In this document: one piece after another, positions 9,140 through 17,442 of the stretch
Position numbering within the stretch: the first letter of the stretch is position 1
How the letters are laid out: each line of letters starts with the position of its first letter
NCBI RefSeq assembly: GCF_900111345.1
Contig: NZ_FOGY01000005.1
Coordinates: forward strand, 186,001 to 250,000
From: Psychrobacillus sp. OK032
Lineage (GTDB): Bacteria > Bacillota > Bacilli > Bacillales_A > Planococcaceae
Reading direction: 5' to 3'
DNA: 64,000 bases
Position numbers and translations under genes: made by a program
Notes under the pieces: model-generated
What the model saw: only the letters and a program-made list of their open reading frames with translations
What the model was told of the DNA's origin: nothing
Database searches by the model: none

Positions 9140-9473
9140 ATTCCGCTCTCTTCGGAGTAAAAATATCTAAATTATATACTGGTTCATCCCCCACAACCTC
9201 CGCATAATGCTCTACATCCGGTGGGACAACCAAAAGACCACCTTTTTCTAATACGACTACTTCTTCACCAACATGGAAATTTACTTTCCCACCTAGAATA
9301 TAAACAATTTGTTCATATGAATGACTATGTGGTTTTGGCTCATGATCTGGTTGTAAAACATGTAGCGCTAAAGTAGCTCCTTCTCCGCTAAAAGCTTTAC
9401 GAGTAACTCCCTCGCGCACTAAGATTTCTTCCATTAGATCCCAATTATTAGATTTCAATTTTAACTTTTCCAT
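9129..9473 (-). CDS. Small cupin protein
   Basis: A 114-residue single-domain cupin. Motif 1 is PHSHSYEQIVYILGG, with the metal-binding His pair and Glu; motif 2 is LVVPPDVEHYAEV with the last His. I start it at the ATG giving MEKLKLKSNNW, four bases after GGAGGG; an upstream TTG in frame overlaps that site. Such cupins act as sugar or keto-acid isomerases, lyases or sensors. It sits between DUF6282 and the HpcH aldolase and probably handles an intermediate. Confidence 0.8.
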   Translation of the reverse strand: MEKLKLKSNNWDLMEEILVREGVTRKAFSGEGATLALHVLQPDHEPKPHSHSYEQIVYILGGKVNFHVGEEVVVLEKGGLLVVPPDVEHYAEVVGDEPVYNLDIFTPKRAEYDA

Positions 9474-9529
9474 TTTACCCTCCAAGTTTTCTTTAATGAT
9501 ATCGCTTTCATTCTAATGTTTTTTGACAA

Positions 9530-10420
9530 TTATCCTTCAACTAAAAAGTTTGTATTTGTTACTGTCATTGTTTTGATCTCTTCTCTTGAAAATCCATTTT
9601 CAAGTAAGTTATTTACAAATGTAAGCATGCCTTCTTCTGGATATGGATTATTTGTCTGTCCTAAATCACTTGATAAGATACAGTTTTCAGGCCCTACATA
9701 CCTAATTGTTTCATACAGTTCTGGCCAATCAATACCATATGTAGGTGTAATAACACCGAAACACTGTTCCATAATAGCACCTAGCTCAGTTAATTCTTTT
9801 TGTTCTTTTTTAGAAAGATTAACAGATGAAAACGTCGGATGAGTTACTACGACTTTTTTTAGTTGCAAGTCCTTTGCTGCAGTAACTAATGCATATACTT
9901 CCTGCTTACTTAAATGACCAGTAGATAGTATTAAATCGTTTTGCTTAATAATTTCTAATACTTCAAGAGTTTTTTTAGTTAACTTTCCATCTTCAAGGAT
10001 TGAAATACCTGCTTGTGTTTTACCTTGTTCTTTTAATTCATGTTGAACTTTTGCCCAAGGTGGTAGCTCTTCATAACTACTTTGGCTAAAAGTGTATTCT
10101 AATTCGTTTGTTGCATCGAATGTTGGCATCCAAACGATTTTTGCACCATCTCGCGCTGCCATCTCCACAGCTATCGGATTAATACCACCGGACGGATAAT
10201 TTAAGCAAATAGCGCCAATTGGATCCACCGCCGGATATATTTTCTTCACTAGTCTTGCTCTTTCTGCAGTACAAAAATAATGCGATTTAATACCGAAGCC
10301 TTTCATACCTATCTTTTGAATACGTTCTGCCATCTCAAAGTCATCAAGCTTTCGCTCATTTACATCAGGACCCGTGTGAACATGAAGATCATAAGCACCC
10401 TCTAGTAAATCTACATTCAT
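9530..10420 (-). CDS. DUF6282 family amidohydrolase-like protein
   Basis: A 296-residue protein with the look of a metal-dependent TIM-barrel hydrolase: DLHVHTGPD near residue 11 (HxH motif), KSHYFCTAERAR, VVTHPTF with a further His, and LSSDLGQTNNP with a likely metal Asp. It matches DUF6282 as I know it; no reaction is assigned. It is the first gene of its operon, with AAAGGAGCTG before the ATG, and is divergent from the GntR gene. It may open a lactone or hydrolyse an amide or ester upstream of the aldolase step (inference). Confidence 0.75.
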   Translation of the reverse strand: MNVDLLEGAYDLHVHTGPDVNERKLDDFEMAERIQKIGMKGFGIKSHYFCTAERARLVKKIYPAVDPIGAICLNYPSGGINPIAVEMAARDGAKIVWMPTFDATNELEYTFSQSSYEELPPWAKVQHELKEQGKTQAGISILEDGKLTKKTLEVLEIIKQNDLILSTGHLSKQEVYALVTAAKDLQLKKVVVTHPTFSSVNLSKKEQKELTELGAIMEQCFGVITPTYGIDWPELYETIRYVGPENCILSSDLGQTNNPYPEEGMLTFVNNLLENGFSREEIKTMTVTNTNFLVEG

Positions 10421-10495
10421 AAAATCAGCTCCTTTTAATCTTATATAAAAAAGATATAATAAATTTTAAATTATATATGATTTATATTTATTTAT

Positions 10496-10524
10496 ATATT
10501 ATTCTAATAATCTCATTTTTTCAA
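10496..10524 (-). promoter_or_regulatory. Sigma-A type promoter of the DUF6282 operon
   Basis: Read on the minus strand: TTGAAA, 17 bases, TAATAT, about 75 bases before the DUF6282 start. The surrounding 10421-10659 stretch is extremely AT-rich, with imperfect TATATA-type repeats that could be GntR operators. Confidence 0.5.
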
Positions 10525-10659
10525 GTCTTTTTAATAAATTTAATAGTACTAATAATTACCAAACAATTTACTCCTTTAGTTGTATAAGTATCACATTTGG
10601 ACTAGAATGGTATTTAATTAGAGAAAAATTATATATATATCCGAGAAAGGAGAGATTCC

Positions 10660-11346
10660 ATGGTAAAGAAGATTGATACGCTCGATGGGAAGACGAAATC
10701 TGAAAAAGTATACGAGTTCCTCCGAGCGAAAATATTAGCAGCAGAATACAAACCGGGGGACCGTCTCATTATTAGAAAGATTGCAAGACAACTTGAAGTG
10801 AGTGATATTCCCGTGAGAGAAGCGATAAAAAAACTAACTGCGGACGGCTTACTGGAGATTAAATCGCATAGCGGAGCTAGAATTGCACCATTTAATATAA
10901 AGAATTTAGAAGAAATGTTTCTAATTCGACTAGAACTAGAACCGTTAGCCACTCGTTTAGCTGCAAAATCGGCAACAAATGAAGAGATCATGCTTTTAGA
11001 AAATCTTGTTCTAGAGATGGAACAACATCTAAAGAATAATGACATTGAGGAATATACACATACCAATCGAGAATTTCACAAGCAATTATATCGTTCGTCG
11101 CACGCACCAGTTTTAATAGAAATCATCGAAAATCTATATCTTAGAAGTGAAAATTCAAAGTCGATTTTCCAACATGATCCCGATCGATTATTAGCTTCCA
11201 ATGAGGAGCACCTAGCTATAGTTAATGCGTTAAAAAACAAAGACGAAGAAAACGCCTCCAAATTAATCTTTGCACAAAAAGAACATGGATTTAAAGTCGT
11301 ACTCAATGCCTTAAAAGTCTCTAGCCAATTTTGGGGAGAAAACTAA
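10660..11346 (+). CDS. GntR family regulator, FCD domain
   Basis: A 228-residue FadR/FCD-type GntR regulator. The winged helix spans about residues 10-80 (SEKVYEFLRAKILAAEYKPGD and VSDIPVREAIKKL). The FCD domain follows, with metal-ligand signatures NREFHKQLY, EEHLAIVNAL and a last His near KEHGF. FCD regulators usually sense small carboxylic acids. It is divergent from the DUF6282-cupin-HpcH-MFS operon and is its likely repressor. A GGAGAG site is present. Confidence 0.9.
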   Translation: MVKKIDTLDGKTKSEKVYEFLRAKILAAEYKPGDRLIIRKIARQLEVSDIPVREAIKKLTADGLLEIKSHSGARIAPFNIKNLEEMFLIRLELEPLATRLAAKSATNEEIMLLENLVLEMEQHLKNNDIEEYTHTNREFHKQLYRSSHAPVLIEIIENLYLRSENSKSIFQHDPDRLLASNEEHLAIVNALKNKDEENASKLIFAQKEHGFKVVLNALKVSSQFWGEN

Positions 11347-11357
11347 TTTGAGAACAT

Positions 11358-11404
11358 AAAAAAGCGTTTTCTTTTACAATCACACTGTAAAAGAAAACGC
11401 TTTT
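11358..11404. terminator. Strong bidirectional terminator
   Basis: An 18-20 base-pair stem (AAAGCGTTTTCTTTTACA with TGTAAAAGAAAACGCTTT) and seven-base loop lie between the convergent GntR and GntP genes. Confidence 0.9.
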
Positions 11405-11407
11405 CAT

Positions 11408-12730
11408 TTAAGAAATAATCATATTAAGGAGTAACACACCAGCAAGTCCAACTAACGAAAGAATCGTTACCATGACAGACCAAGTTTTAATCGTTTGCCC
11501 AATAGTAAGATTGAAGTATTCTTTATAAATCCAGAATCCTGCATCATTCACATGGGAGAACGTAATACTTCCAGCACCGGCAGCTAACACCATTAATTCT
11601 GGGCTAATTCCCGTTATTCCAACAAGAGGTGCTGCAATACCCGCAGCCGTCATACCAGCTACAGTAGCTGATCCAACTGCTACTCGTAAAATAGCGGCGA
11701 TTAACCAAGTTAGAAGTAATGGAGAAAGTGTTGAGCCTGCCATAATGTCTGCGATGTATTGATCAATATGACTGTCGATTAGTACTTGCTTAAATGCACC
11801 ACCAGCAGCGATGATTAATAGAATCATTGCAATTCCGCTAACCGCATCTGTAACCGATTGCATAACTTCTTTCATTTTAATACCTCTGTTTAAACCAAAA
11901 GTAAAGAATGCAAGAATAACTGATAGTAACAATGCAACATTCGCATTACCGATAAAATCAAAGAACGGCATGATTGCTGAATTCGGCATAGTGATTTGAA
12001 CTACCACTTGAGAAGCAATCAAAATAACAGGCATTAAAGATGTTAACAGACTCGTAACAAACCCAGGCATTTCTTCCTCTGTAAATTCTTTTGGATTAAA
12101 TAGACCCTTAGGAATATCTACTTCTAAATCTTCTTTCTTGAACAACTTCGTAAATAACGGTCCACCAATAATAATGGCAGGAATAGCAATAACAATTCCA
12201 TATAATAATGTTTTTCCTATATTTGCCTCAAATACACTTGCAACAGCTGTTGGTCCTGGGTGAGGAGGAACAAAACCGTGCATCGTAATAAGTGCTGCAA
12301 TAACCGGCATCCCTATATACAATACTGGTACTCCAGCTGCAGCCGCAATCGTAAATACTAATGGAATTAATACAACAACTCCTGTTTCAAAAAATAGCGC
12401 AATCCCTACTACAGAAGCTGTCAAAACAGCCGCTAGTTGAACTCTCTTTTTACCAAAAACACGAATAAGCGTCGTCGCAATTCGTTGAGCTCCCCCCGAA
12501 TCAGTCATCAACTTACCAAGGATAGCTCCAAAAACAATAATCATTGTTAGACTACCAAGTGTTCCACCTAAACCAGCTTGGACAGATTTCATTGCATCAA
12601 GCGGTGACATACCTTCTAAAATTCCTACTGATAAGGCAACAAGAATTAATGAGATAAAAGCATTTAACTTAAACACAATCATTAATATTAGTAAGAGTGC
12701 AACCCCTATACAAACAGATACTATTGGCAT
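11408..12730 (-). CDS. GntP family gluconate/sugar-acid:H+ symporter
   Basis: A 440-residue GntP permease with about twelve helices. Typical stretches are MHGFVPPHPGPTAV and the AAGAGSITFSHVNDAGFW signature near the C-terminus. It is the last gene of the dehydrogenase-kinase-aldolase-permease operon and should import the sugar acid degraded by it. It corresponds in role to YgbN in enterobacterial ygbJKLMN loci. The 57-base gap to the aldolase holds a stem-loop. GGGGAA precedes the ATG. Confidence 0.9.
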   Translation of the reverse strand: MPIVSVCIGVALLLILMIVFKLNAFISLILVALSVGILEGMSPLDAMKSVQAGLGGTLGSLTMIIVFGAILGKLMTDSGGAQRIATTLIRVFGKKRVQLAAVLTASVVGIALFFETGVVVLIPLVFTIAAAAGVPVLYIGMPVIAALITMHGFVPPHPGPTAVASVFEANIGKTLLYGIVIAIPAIIIGGPLFTKLFKKEDLEVDIPKGLFNPKEFTEEEMPGFVTSLLTSLMPVILIASQVVVQITMPNSAIMPFFDFIGNANVALLLSVILAFFTFGLNRGIKMKEVMQSVTDAVSGIAMILLIIAAGGAFKQVLIDSHIDQYIADIMAGSTLSPLLLTWLIAAILRVAVGSATVAGMTAAGIAAPLVGITGISPELMVLAAGAGSITFSHVNDAGFWIYKEYFNLTIGQTIKTWSVMVTILSLVGLAGVLLLNMIIS

Positions 12731-12758
12731 TCGAATTCCCCATTTCGATTTAGAAGCT

Positions 12759-12783
12759 TGTCCCCATGTATGACATAGGGACA
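12759..12783 (-). other. Intercistronic stem-loop
   Basis: TGTCCCCATGT and ACATAGGGACA form an 11-pair stem with a three-base loop in the minus-strand transcript (one G-U pair). It lies between the aldolase stop and the GntP start, with no T run on the minus strand. A processing or mRNA-stability element is more likely than a full terminator. Confidence 0.55.
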
Positions 12784-12787
12784 GTTC

Positions 12788-13624
12788 TTATTTATTTGCA
12801 AATAATCGGACAAATTTTGTCATGACTGATTCCATTGTTTGTTGCATTTCTTCCATAACGGTAGAAAGATGTGGCATTTGTTTATTTTCAAAGGCGTTTT
12901 GCAAATAAGAAACGGCAGCCATAGATACTTCCGTATTCACATTCACTTTGCATATTCCAAGTTGAACTGCTTGTTTCACAATTGCATCGGGAGTTCCCGA
13001 TCCCCCGTGAAGTACAAGTGGTACGTCAACAGCTTGCTGGATTTTCTCTAGAAGCGGTAAATCAATTTTCGGCTCCCCTTTATACATACCGTGAACCGTT
13101 CCGATTGCAGCAGCTAAAAAGTCCACTCCCGTTTCTGCAACAAAATCTTTCGCAGACTGTGGATCAGTTAGTGTGCCATCTCCTTCTTCTTCATCAGAGA
13201 AATCACCTTTTGCTAAAGAACCAATTTCTGCTTCTACTGATACACCAGCCATATGTGCGATTTCTACAATTTCTTTTGTGCGACGAATATTTTCTTCTAT
13301 TTCATAGGCAGACCCGTCGAACATAACAGATGTGAATCCAGAGCGGATGGCACGAATAATGGACTCTTTTTCATATGCATGATCAAGATGAAGTGCAATA
13401 GGAACTGGAGACTTTTCTGCTATTGCTTTCACAAGTGCAGCAAAACCTTCTACGTCAACGGTTGGAAAATAACGTTCACCTAATGCGATAATGGCTGGTT
13501 GGTTTTCTCGTTCCGCAACACGAATGGCTGCTTGAACTGTTTCCAGGTTGTATACATTAAATGCTGCGACCGCATATTTACCTGCTTGGGCATTCTTTAA
13601 TATTTCTATAGTGTTTACTAACAT
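12788..13624 (-). CDS. Class II ketose-bisphosphate-type aldolase
   Basis: A 278-residue zinc aldolase of the fructose/tagatose-bisphosphate class II family (GatY/KbaY-like). Ligands and motifs visible: HLDHAYE, EAEIGSL, IGTVHGMYKG with His, LVLHGGSG and NVNTE. It lies 19 bases after the kinase gene and probably splits the phosphorylated C4 acid or its product, releasing dihydroxyacetone phosphate. In the described tetronate pathways this position is held by OtnC, from an unrelated fold, so the substitution is notable. An AAGGGGAG site is present. Confidence 0.88.
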   Translation of the reverse strand: MLVNTIEILKNAQAGKYAVAAFNVYNLETVQAAIRVAERENQPAIIALGERYFPTVDVEGFAALVKAIAEKSPVPIALHLDHAYEKESIIRAIRSGFTSVMFDGSAYEIEENIRRTKEIVEIAHMAGVSVEAEIGSLAKGDFSDEEEGDGTLTDPQSAKDFVAETGVDFLAAAIGTVHGMYKGEPKIDLPLLEKIQQAVDVPLVLHGGSGTPDAIVKQAVQLGICKVNVNTEVSMAAVSYLQNAFENKQMPHLSTVMEEMQQTMESVMTKFVRLFANK

Positions 13625-13643
13625 ATAAGTCTCCCCTTGATGA

Positions 13644-15089
13644 TTACTTATTTAAGATTTCCACTGTATCTTTTAAAGTTGTAACTGCACCTACATTACC
13701 TGGGAAAATAATATACGCAATACCAGGAAACTTACTTTCTTCTCCTGTATACCAAACAGGAATACCCGGTTGAATTTGACCTGCTACCGTTGCACGTTTT
13801 ACTTCAAGTCCCTTTGTTCCGATATCACTAGAAGTAATACCACCTTTAGCAACAATGTAATTTGGTCGTACTTTTAGACGTTGAACGATACTTGTTACCG
13901 CATCTGAGATTTTCACCGATAGTTTTAACTCTTCTTCTTTTTTACCTTCTCCAAGATCAAGTCTTTCTCGTTTCGTATAAACAGTAACTGTTTTACCTTC
14001 ACGAATAAGATTTTCAGTTGTTGAAATCACTCGATCTATTTCTTCTTGGAACTGGTCAGGTTGCAATACAAGATGGCAATCAAATTCGATGAACTCGATA
14101 AAATCACTAGTTTTCAATACTTCTAGCTGCTCCGTAGTTTTTTTAACGTGCGATCCAACTAGGATTAAACCACCATGATTCGTTTCATCTTGGATTAATT
14201 CTTCTCTTGTTAAAAGTGCTTTATCGCTAACTCCGCCAATTACTTTTGTCAGAGCAGCTGCACTTCGGAACATGAATTGTTTTCCAACCTTCATTGCTTT
14301 AGCTAGTGCAATTACAAAGATTTCTACATCGACGTAATCTACTGCGTTCACGACTACTTTGTTGAAATCTGCTACTTGAAGCAATTGATTTGTTATTCCT
14401 TCTATATCAAGTGATCGTAAGCTTTCTAGTGAAATATACGTTGCGTTATCCGCTTTGAATTTGCCGGCCGATTTCTCTTCAACATATTCCCCTAAATGTG
14501 ATTTTGTATAACCAAATGTTCTGTCTTTCGCAAATTCAGTCTCCCCAGCTGGTACCAAATACTCTTCGTATTGTACATAGTGGATATTATCTACTGTAAG
14601 ACGACCGCCTTCTTTGAAAAATGGAAGAATCACTTCGCCGTCATATTTGATTTCAGAAGCTGTTTCGATTGTACCTTTTAATACTTCAGTTTCAAGCGGG
14701 TAGTGACCTCTTAAAGTAGAATCACCACGGCTAATTACGATAAACTCTTTGTTTTGTTTTTTTGCTGCGGCTACGATATTTGTAGCAATTTCTGTATGTA
14801 CTTTTTCTGTTTCGTCAGCAGTAAATCCGCGAGAATTAGTTAGGATAAAAAACATCACATTTTCTTCTTGAAATCCTTTTTCGATGCTCTCTACTGACCA
14901 GTCTGTGTATACGGAAACACCGTGCACTGTTTGTACACCTGTTGGATCATCGTCCAGCACGATGATTTTTTTATTCAAGTTAGCTAACTCAGCTTTTACC
15001 ATATCTTTTACAGTTTGTGTATCCACTGCTTGGATATTATTTAAAACTTCCTTGGCTAGTCTATTTTCTGTACTATCAATTGTAGTCAT
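13644..15089 (-). CDS. otnK: Four-carbon acid sugar kinase (DUF1537, OtnK-like)
   Basis: A 481-residue kinase of the DUF1537 family, which phosphorylates 3-oxo-tetronate or tetronates at O4. The N-terminal domain opens IIVLDDDPTGVQTVHG; the C-terminal nucleotide domain has VAKGGITSSDIG and IPVWYTGEESKFPGIAYIIFPGNVG. I use the ATG (MTTIDST) with GGGAGAG upstream rather than the TTG one codon earlier. It follows the dehydrogenase by three bases. Whether it acts on 3-oxo-tetronate or on a tetronate directly is not decided by sequence. Confidence 0.87.
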   Translation of the reverse strand: MTTIDSTENRLAKEVLNNIQAVDTQTVKDMVKAELANLNKKIIVLDDDPTGVQTVHGVSVYTDWSVESIEKGFQEENVMFFILTNSRGFTADETEKVHTEIATNIVAAAKKQNKEFIVISRGDSTLRGHYPLETEVLKGTIETASEIKYDGEVILPFFKEGGRLTVDNIHYVQYEEYLVPAGETEFAKDRTFGYTKSHLGEYVEEKSAGKFKADNATYISLESLRSLDIEGITNQLLQVADFNKVVVNAVDYVDVEIFVIALAKAMKVGKQFMFRSAAALTKVIGGVSDKALLTREELIQDETNHGGLILVGSHVKKTTEQLEVLKTSDFIEFIEFDCHLVLQPDQFQEEIDRVISTTENLIREGKTVTVYTKRERLDLGEGKKEEELKLSVKISDAVTSIVQRLKVRPNYIVAKGGITSSDIGTKGLEVKRATVAGQIQPGIPVWYTGEESKFPGIAYIIFPGNVGAVTTLKDTVEILNK

Positions 15090-15092
15090 CAA

Positions 15093-15986
15093 TTAAACTC
15101 TCCCAACTTCAACATTAGCAAGTTTTTCAAAGTATTGAACAATACCACCATGATCGTCTGCCGCTTTCCCATCTACTTTTAATGCATGGAAAATTTCTAA
15201 CAGTTGGCTTGATAACGGCATTGGCACACCAATACTATGTGCTGTATCCATTACGTTTGTGATGTCTTTCATATTAATATCAATTCTTCCACCAGCTACA
15301 AAATTACGATCTAGGATTAAAGGAACCTTCGCATCAAGTACTGCACTTCCTGCAAGTCCACCGCGAATTGCTTGATACATTTTTTCCACATCAATACCAG
15401 CTTTTGCAGCTAATACTAACGCTTCAGACATAGCGGCGATATTTAAGTTTACGATTACTTGGTTCGCTAACTTCGCAGTAGTTCCGCTTCCATTGCCCCC
15501 AACTAATGTTACTTCTGCACCCATCGCATAAAGTACATCTTTCACTTGCTCAAATACTTCTTCTTTACCGCCAACCATAATTGCAAGCGTACCATCTTTT
15601 GCTTTTGGTTCTCCTCCACTTACAGGAGCATCTAACATTTCAACACCTTGTTTTTCAGCAATCTCAGCAATTTCTTTTGAAACAACTGGTGTAATGGAAC
15701 TCATATCGATAATAACTGCACCTTTTTTCGCGCCACTAAGCACACCATTTTCTCCTAAAACAACCTGTTGTACGTGATGAGAAGCAGGAAGCATTGTAAT
15801 AATTATGTCACTGTTTTCGCCGATTATTTTGGCAGAATCTCCAGCTGTTGCACCAGCATCTATTAGAGTTTGAACTGCCTCTAAGTTCAGGTCGTTCACC
15901 ATTACTTCGTACCCTTTAGCCAATAAATTCAGTGCCATAGGTTTCCCCATGATTCCTAATCCGATAAAACCAATTTTTTTTGACAT
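15093..15986 (-). CDS. ltnD: L-threonate dehydrogenase-like oxidoreductase
   Basis: A 297-residue beta-hydroxyacid dehydrogenase (3-hydroxyisobutyrate/GarR/LtnD family). The NAD(P) motif GFIGLGIMGKPMA is at residues 5-17, the substrate site is DAPVSGGEPKA, and the catalytic Lys lies in GSGTTAKLANQ (~171). Paired with the DUF1537 kinase it fits LtnD, which oxidises L-threonate or D-erythronate-type acids; GarR-like tartronate semialdehyde reduction is the alternative. It is first in the operon, with AGGAGG before its ATG and a cre site plus tandem boxes upstream. Confidence 0.85.
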   Translation of the reverse strand: MSKKIGFIGLGIMGKPMALNLLAKGYEVMVNDLNLEAVQTLIDAGATAGDSAKIIGENSDIIITMLPASHHVQQVVLGENGVLSGAKKGAVIIDMSSITPVVSKEIAEIAEKQGVEMLDAPVSGGEPKAKDGTLAIMVGGKEEVFEQVKDVLYAMGAEVTLVGGNGSGTTAKLANQVIVNLNIAAMSEALVLAAKAGIDVEKMYQAIRGGLAGSAVLDAKVPLILDRNFVAGGRIDINMKDITNVMDTAHSIGVPMPLSSQLLEIFHALKVDGKAADDHGGIVQYFEKLANVEVGRV

Positions 15987-16055
15987 AATTATTCCTCCTA
16001 TTTATATTAGTCTTCCTTGTTTAAATATGTATCATACGTTTTAATAACCTTTAAC

Positions 16056-16069
16056 TGAAACCGTTTTCA
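16056..16069. promoter_or_regulatory. cre (CcpA) site
   Basis: TGAAACCGTTTTCA differs from the cre consensus TGAAARCGYTTTCA at a single position. It lies 70-83 bases before the dehydrogenase start, suggesting carbon catabolite repression of the sugar-acid operon. Confidence 0.65.
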
Positions 16070-16108
16070 AAAACTTTTACATTTCATATTGTATACCTTC
16101 TTTTGAAG

Positions 16109-16140
16109 TTTGTACACAATTTTATTTAATTTGTACACAA
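16109..16140. promoter_or_regulatory. Tandem GntR-type operator boxes
   Basis: Two identical copies of TTTGTACACAA, at 16109-16119 and 16130-16140, are 21 bases apart, i.e. two helical turns. Each has a near-palindromic TTGTACA core, as FCD-type GntR regulators prefer. They lie between the dehydrogenase operon and its divergent GntR gene. Confidence 0.6.
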
Positions 16141-16229
16141 ACTACACACTTAATAGTTTTGTACTTTCTTTCTCTTATGATTTTTGATAAATTTGATAGT
16201 AATGAGATTGAAAAATTGGAGTGAAAGCA

Positions 16230-16865
16230 ATGACTCAGCACGATAAAAATTCTCGCTTCGCTTCCAAACAAGCATATGAAGTGATTCGTGATCGAATTTT
16301 AAACGGAGATATGCCAGGCGGCACAAAGATTGTGGAAGAAAAATTAGCGACAGAACTAGGATTTAGCCGTACCCCTATTAGAGAATCACTGAAACAATTA
16401 AGTTATGAAGGGCTTATCGTTAATAAAAAGGTCGTACAGCCTACAGAAAAAGATCTACGAAACTTGTTTCAAGTTAGAAGTCTATTAGAGGGATTCTCAG
16501 CGAACGCAGCTGCAACCTATTTGCCAAAAGAAGATTTAAACACTCTTTATAGTTGCATAAAAATGGGAAGAGAAGGCACAGTGGAAGAAATAATGGATGC
16601 AAATGAAAGATTTCATGAAATTATTGTACAAGCTAGTGGCAACGCTCTTATGATAGACACAATAAATCGTATGAAGTCTATCATTTATCTTTTTCGAAAG
16701 ACCGTAGTACTATACAATCGTCCAAGGTTAATCGACGAGCATGAGGAAATTTATGAAGCGATAAAAGCAAGAGATTCCGAAACGGCGAAGAAGCTTATGG
16801 AAGACCATCTTAAAGAGGATTTAGATTTTTGCTTACATATTTTAAATAGTGCCAGAACTAAATAA
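16230..16865 (+). CDS. GntR family regulator, FCD domain
   Basis: A 211-residue FCD-type GntR regulator. The winged helix runs about residues 10-75 (AYEVIRDRILNGDMPGG and GFSRTPIRESLKQL); the FCD effector domain follows with NERFHEIIV, DEHEEIYEAI and the closing MEDHLKEDL. I take the ATG eight bases after GGAG; a GTG nine bases earlier overlaps that site. It is divergent from the tetronate operon and very likely its repressor through the tandem TTTGTACACAA boxes. Confidence 0.9.
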   Translation: MTQHDKNSRFASKQAYEVIRDRILNGDMPGGTKIVEEKLATELGFSRTPIRESLKQLSYEGLIVNKKVVQPTEKDLRNLFQVRSLLEGFSANAAATYLPKEDLNTLYSCIKMGREGTVEEIMDANERFHEIIVQASGNALMIDTINRMKSIIYLFRKTVVLYNRPRLIDEHEEIYEAIKARDSETAKKLMEDHLKEDLDFCLHILNSARTK

Positions 16866-16871
16866 GAAGAA

Positions 16872-16919
16872 GGTAACAAATAAGATAATTTATAACTATT
16901 ATTTGTTACCTCTTTTGTT
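16872..16919. terminator. Bidirectional terminator
   Basis: AGGTAACAAATA pairs with TATTTGTTACCT, followed by CTTTTGTTTT, between the convergent GntR and fabZ genes. Confidence 0.8.
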
Positions 16920-16930
16920 TTGCCTTCCTA

Positions 16931-17356
16931 TTAATCACCGAATGCAAATATTAGTTCCGTTTCGCAAACTAATTCCCCATCGACAGTCGCGATTCCTTTT
17001 CCCTTTCCAATTGGTCCTTTTATCCGAGTGATTTCAATTTCTAGACGAAGTTGGTCACCAGGTATTACTTGTCGCTTAAATCGACATTTATCTATTCCCG
17101 CTAATAGCCCTAACCGTCCTTCGTTCCCTTCTTTCGTTAGCATCGCAACTGCACTTACTTGGGCTAGCGCCTCCACAATTAATACACCTGGCATAACTGG
17201 GTAATTAGGAAAGTGTCCGTTAAAAAATTTTTCATTTGTAGTCACATTTTTTATTCCAACTGCTCTTTTTCCCTCTTCTAATTCTAGAATTCTATCTACT
17301 AATAGAAACGGATAGCGATGTTTAATAATTGCTTTCAATTCTTGCGTGTCTAACAT
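16931..17356 (-). CDS. fabZ: 3-hydroxyacyl-ACP dehydratase FabZ
   Basis: A 141-residue hot-dog dehydratase of type II fatty-acid synthesis, removing water from 3-hydroxyacyl-ACP. The start [22 protein letters not shown] and the active-site stretch [22 protein letters not shown], with catalytic His and Glu, are diagnostic. GGAGGAG precedes the ATG. The gene stands alone here, not in a fab or lpx operon, which is usual for Bacillales. Confidence 0.95.
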   Translation of the reverse strand: MLDTQELKAIIKHRYPFLLVDRILELEEGKRAVGIKNVTTNEKFFNGHFPNYPVMPGVLIVEALAQVSAVAMLTKEGNEGRLGLLAGIDKCRFKRQVIPGDQLRLEIEITRIKGPIGKGKGIATVDGELVCETELIFAFGD

Positions 17357-17442
17357 ATAGGAACTCCTCCATTAGTTATTACTTTTTCTATTTGATCTTT
17401 CAAAATAAGCCCTCGATATGTAAATCAAAAAAGTATCACTAT

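Noticed and set aside
10629-11066. 145-residue minus-strand frame inside the GntR gene
   Set aside because: Ser/Phe-rich antisense shadow of a clear GntR/FCD regulator.
11391-11404. cre-like GAAAACGCTTTTC
   Set aside because: It is one arm of the terminator between two convergent genes; position does not fit transcription control.
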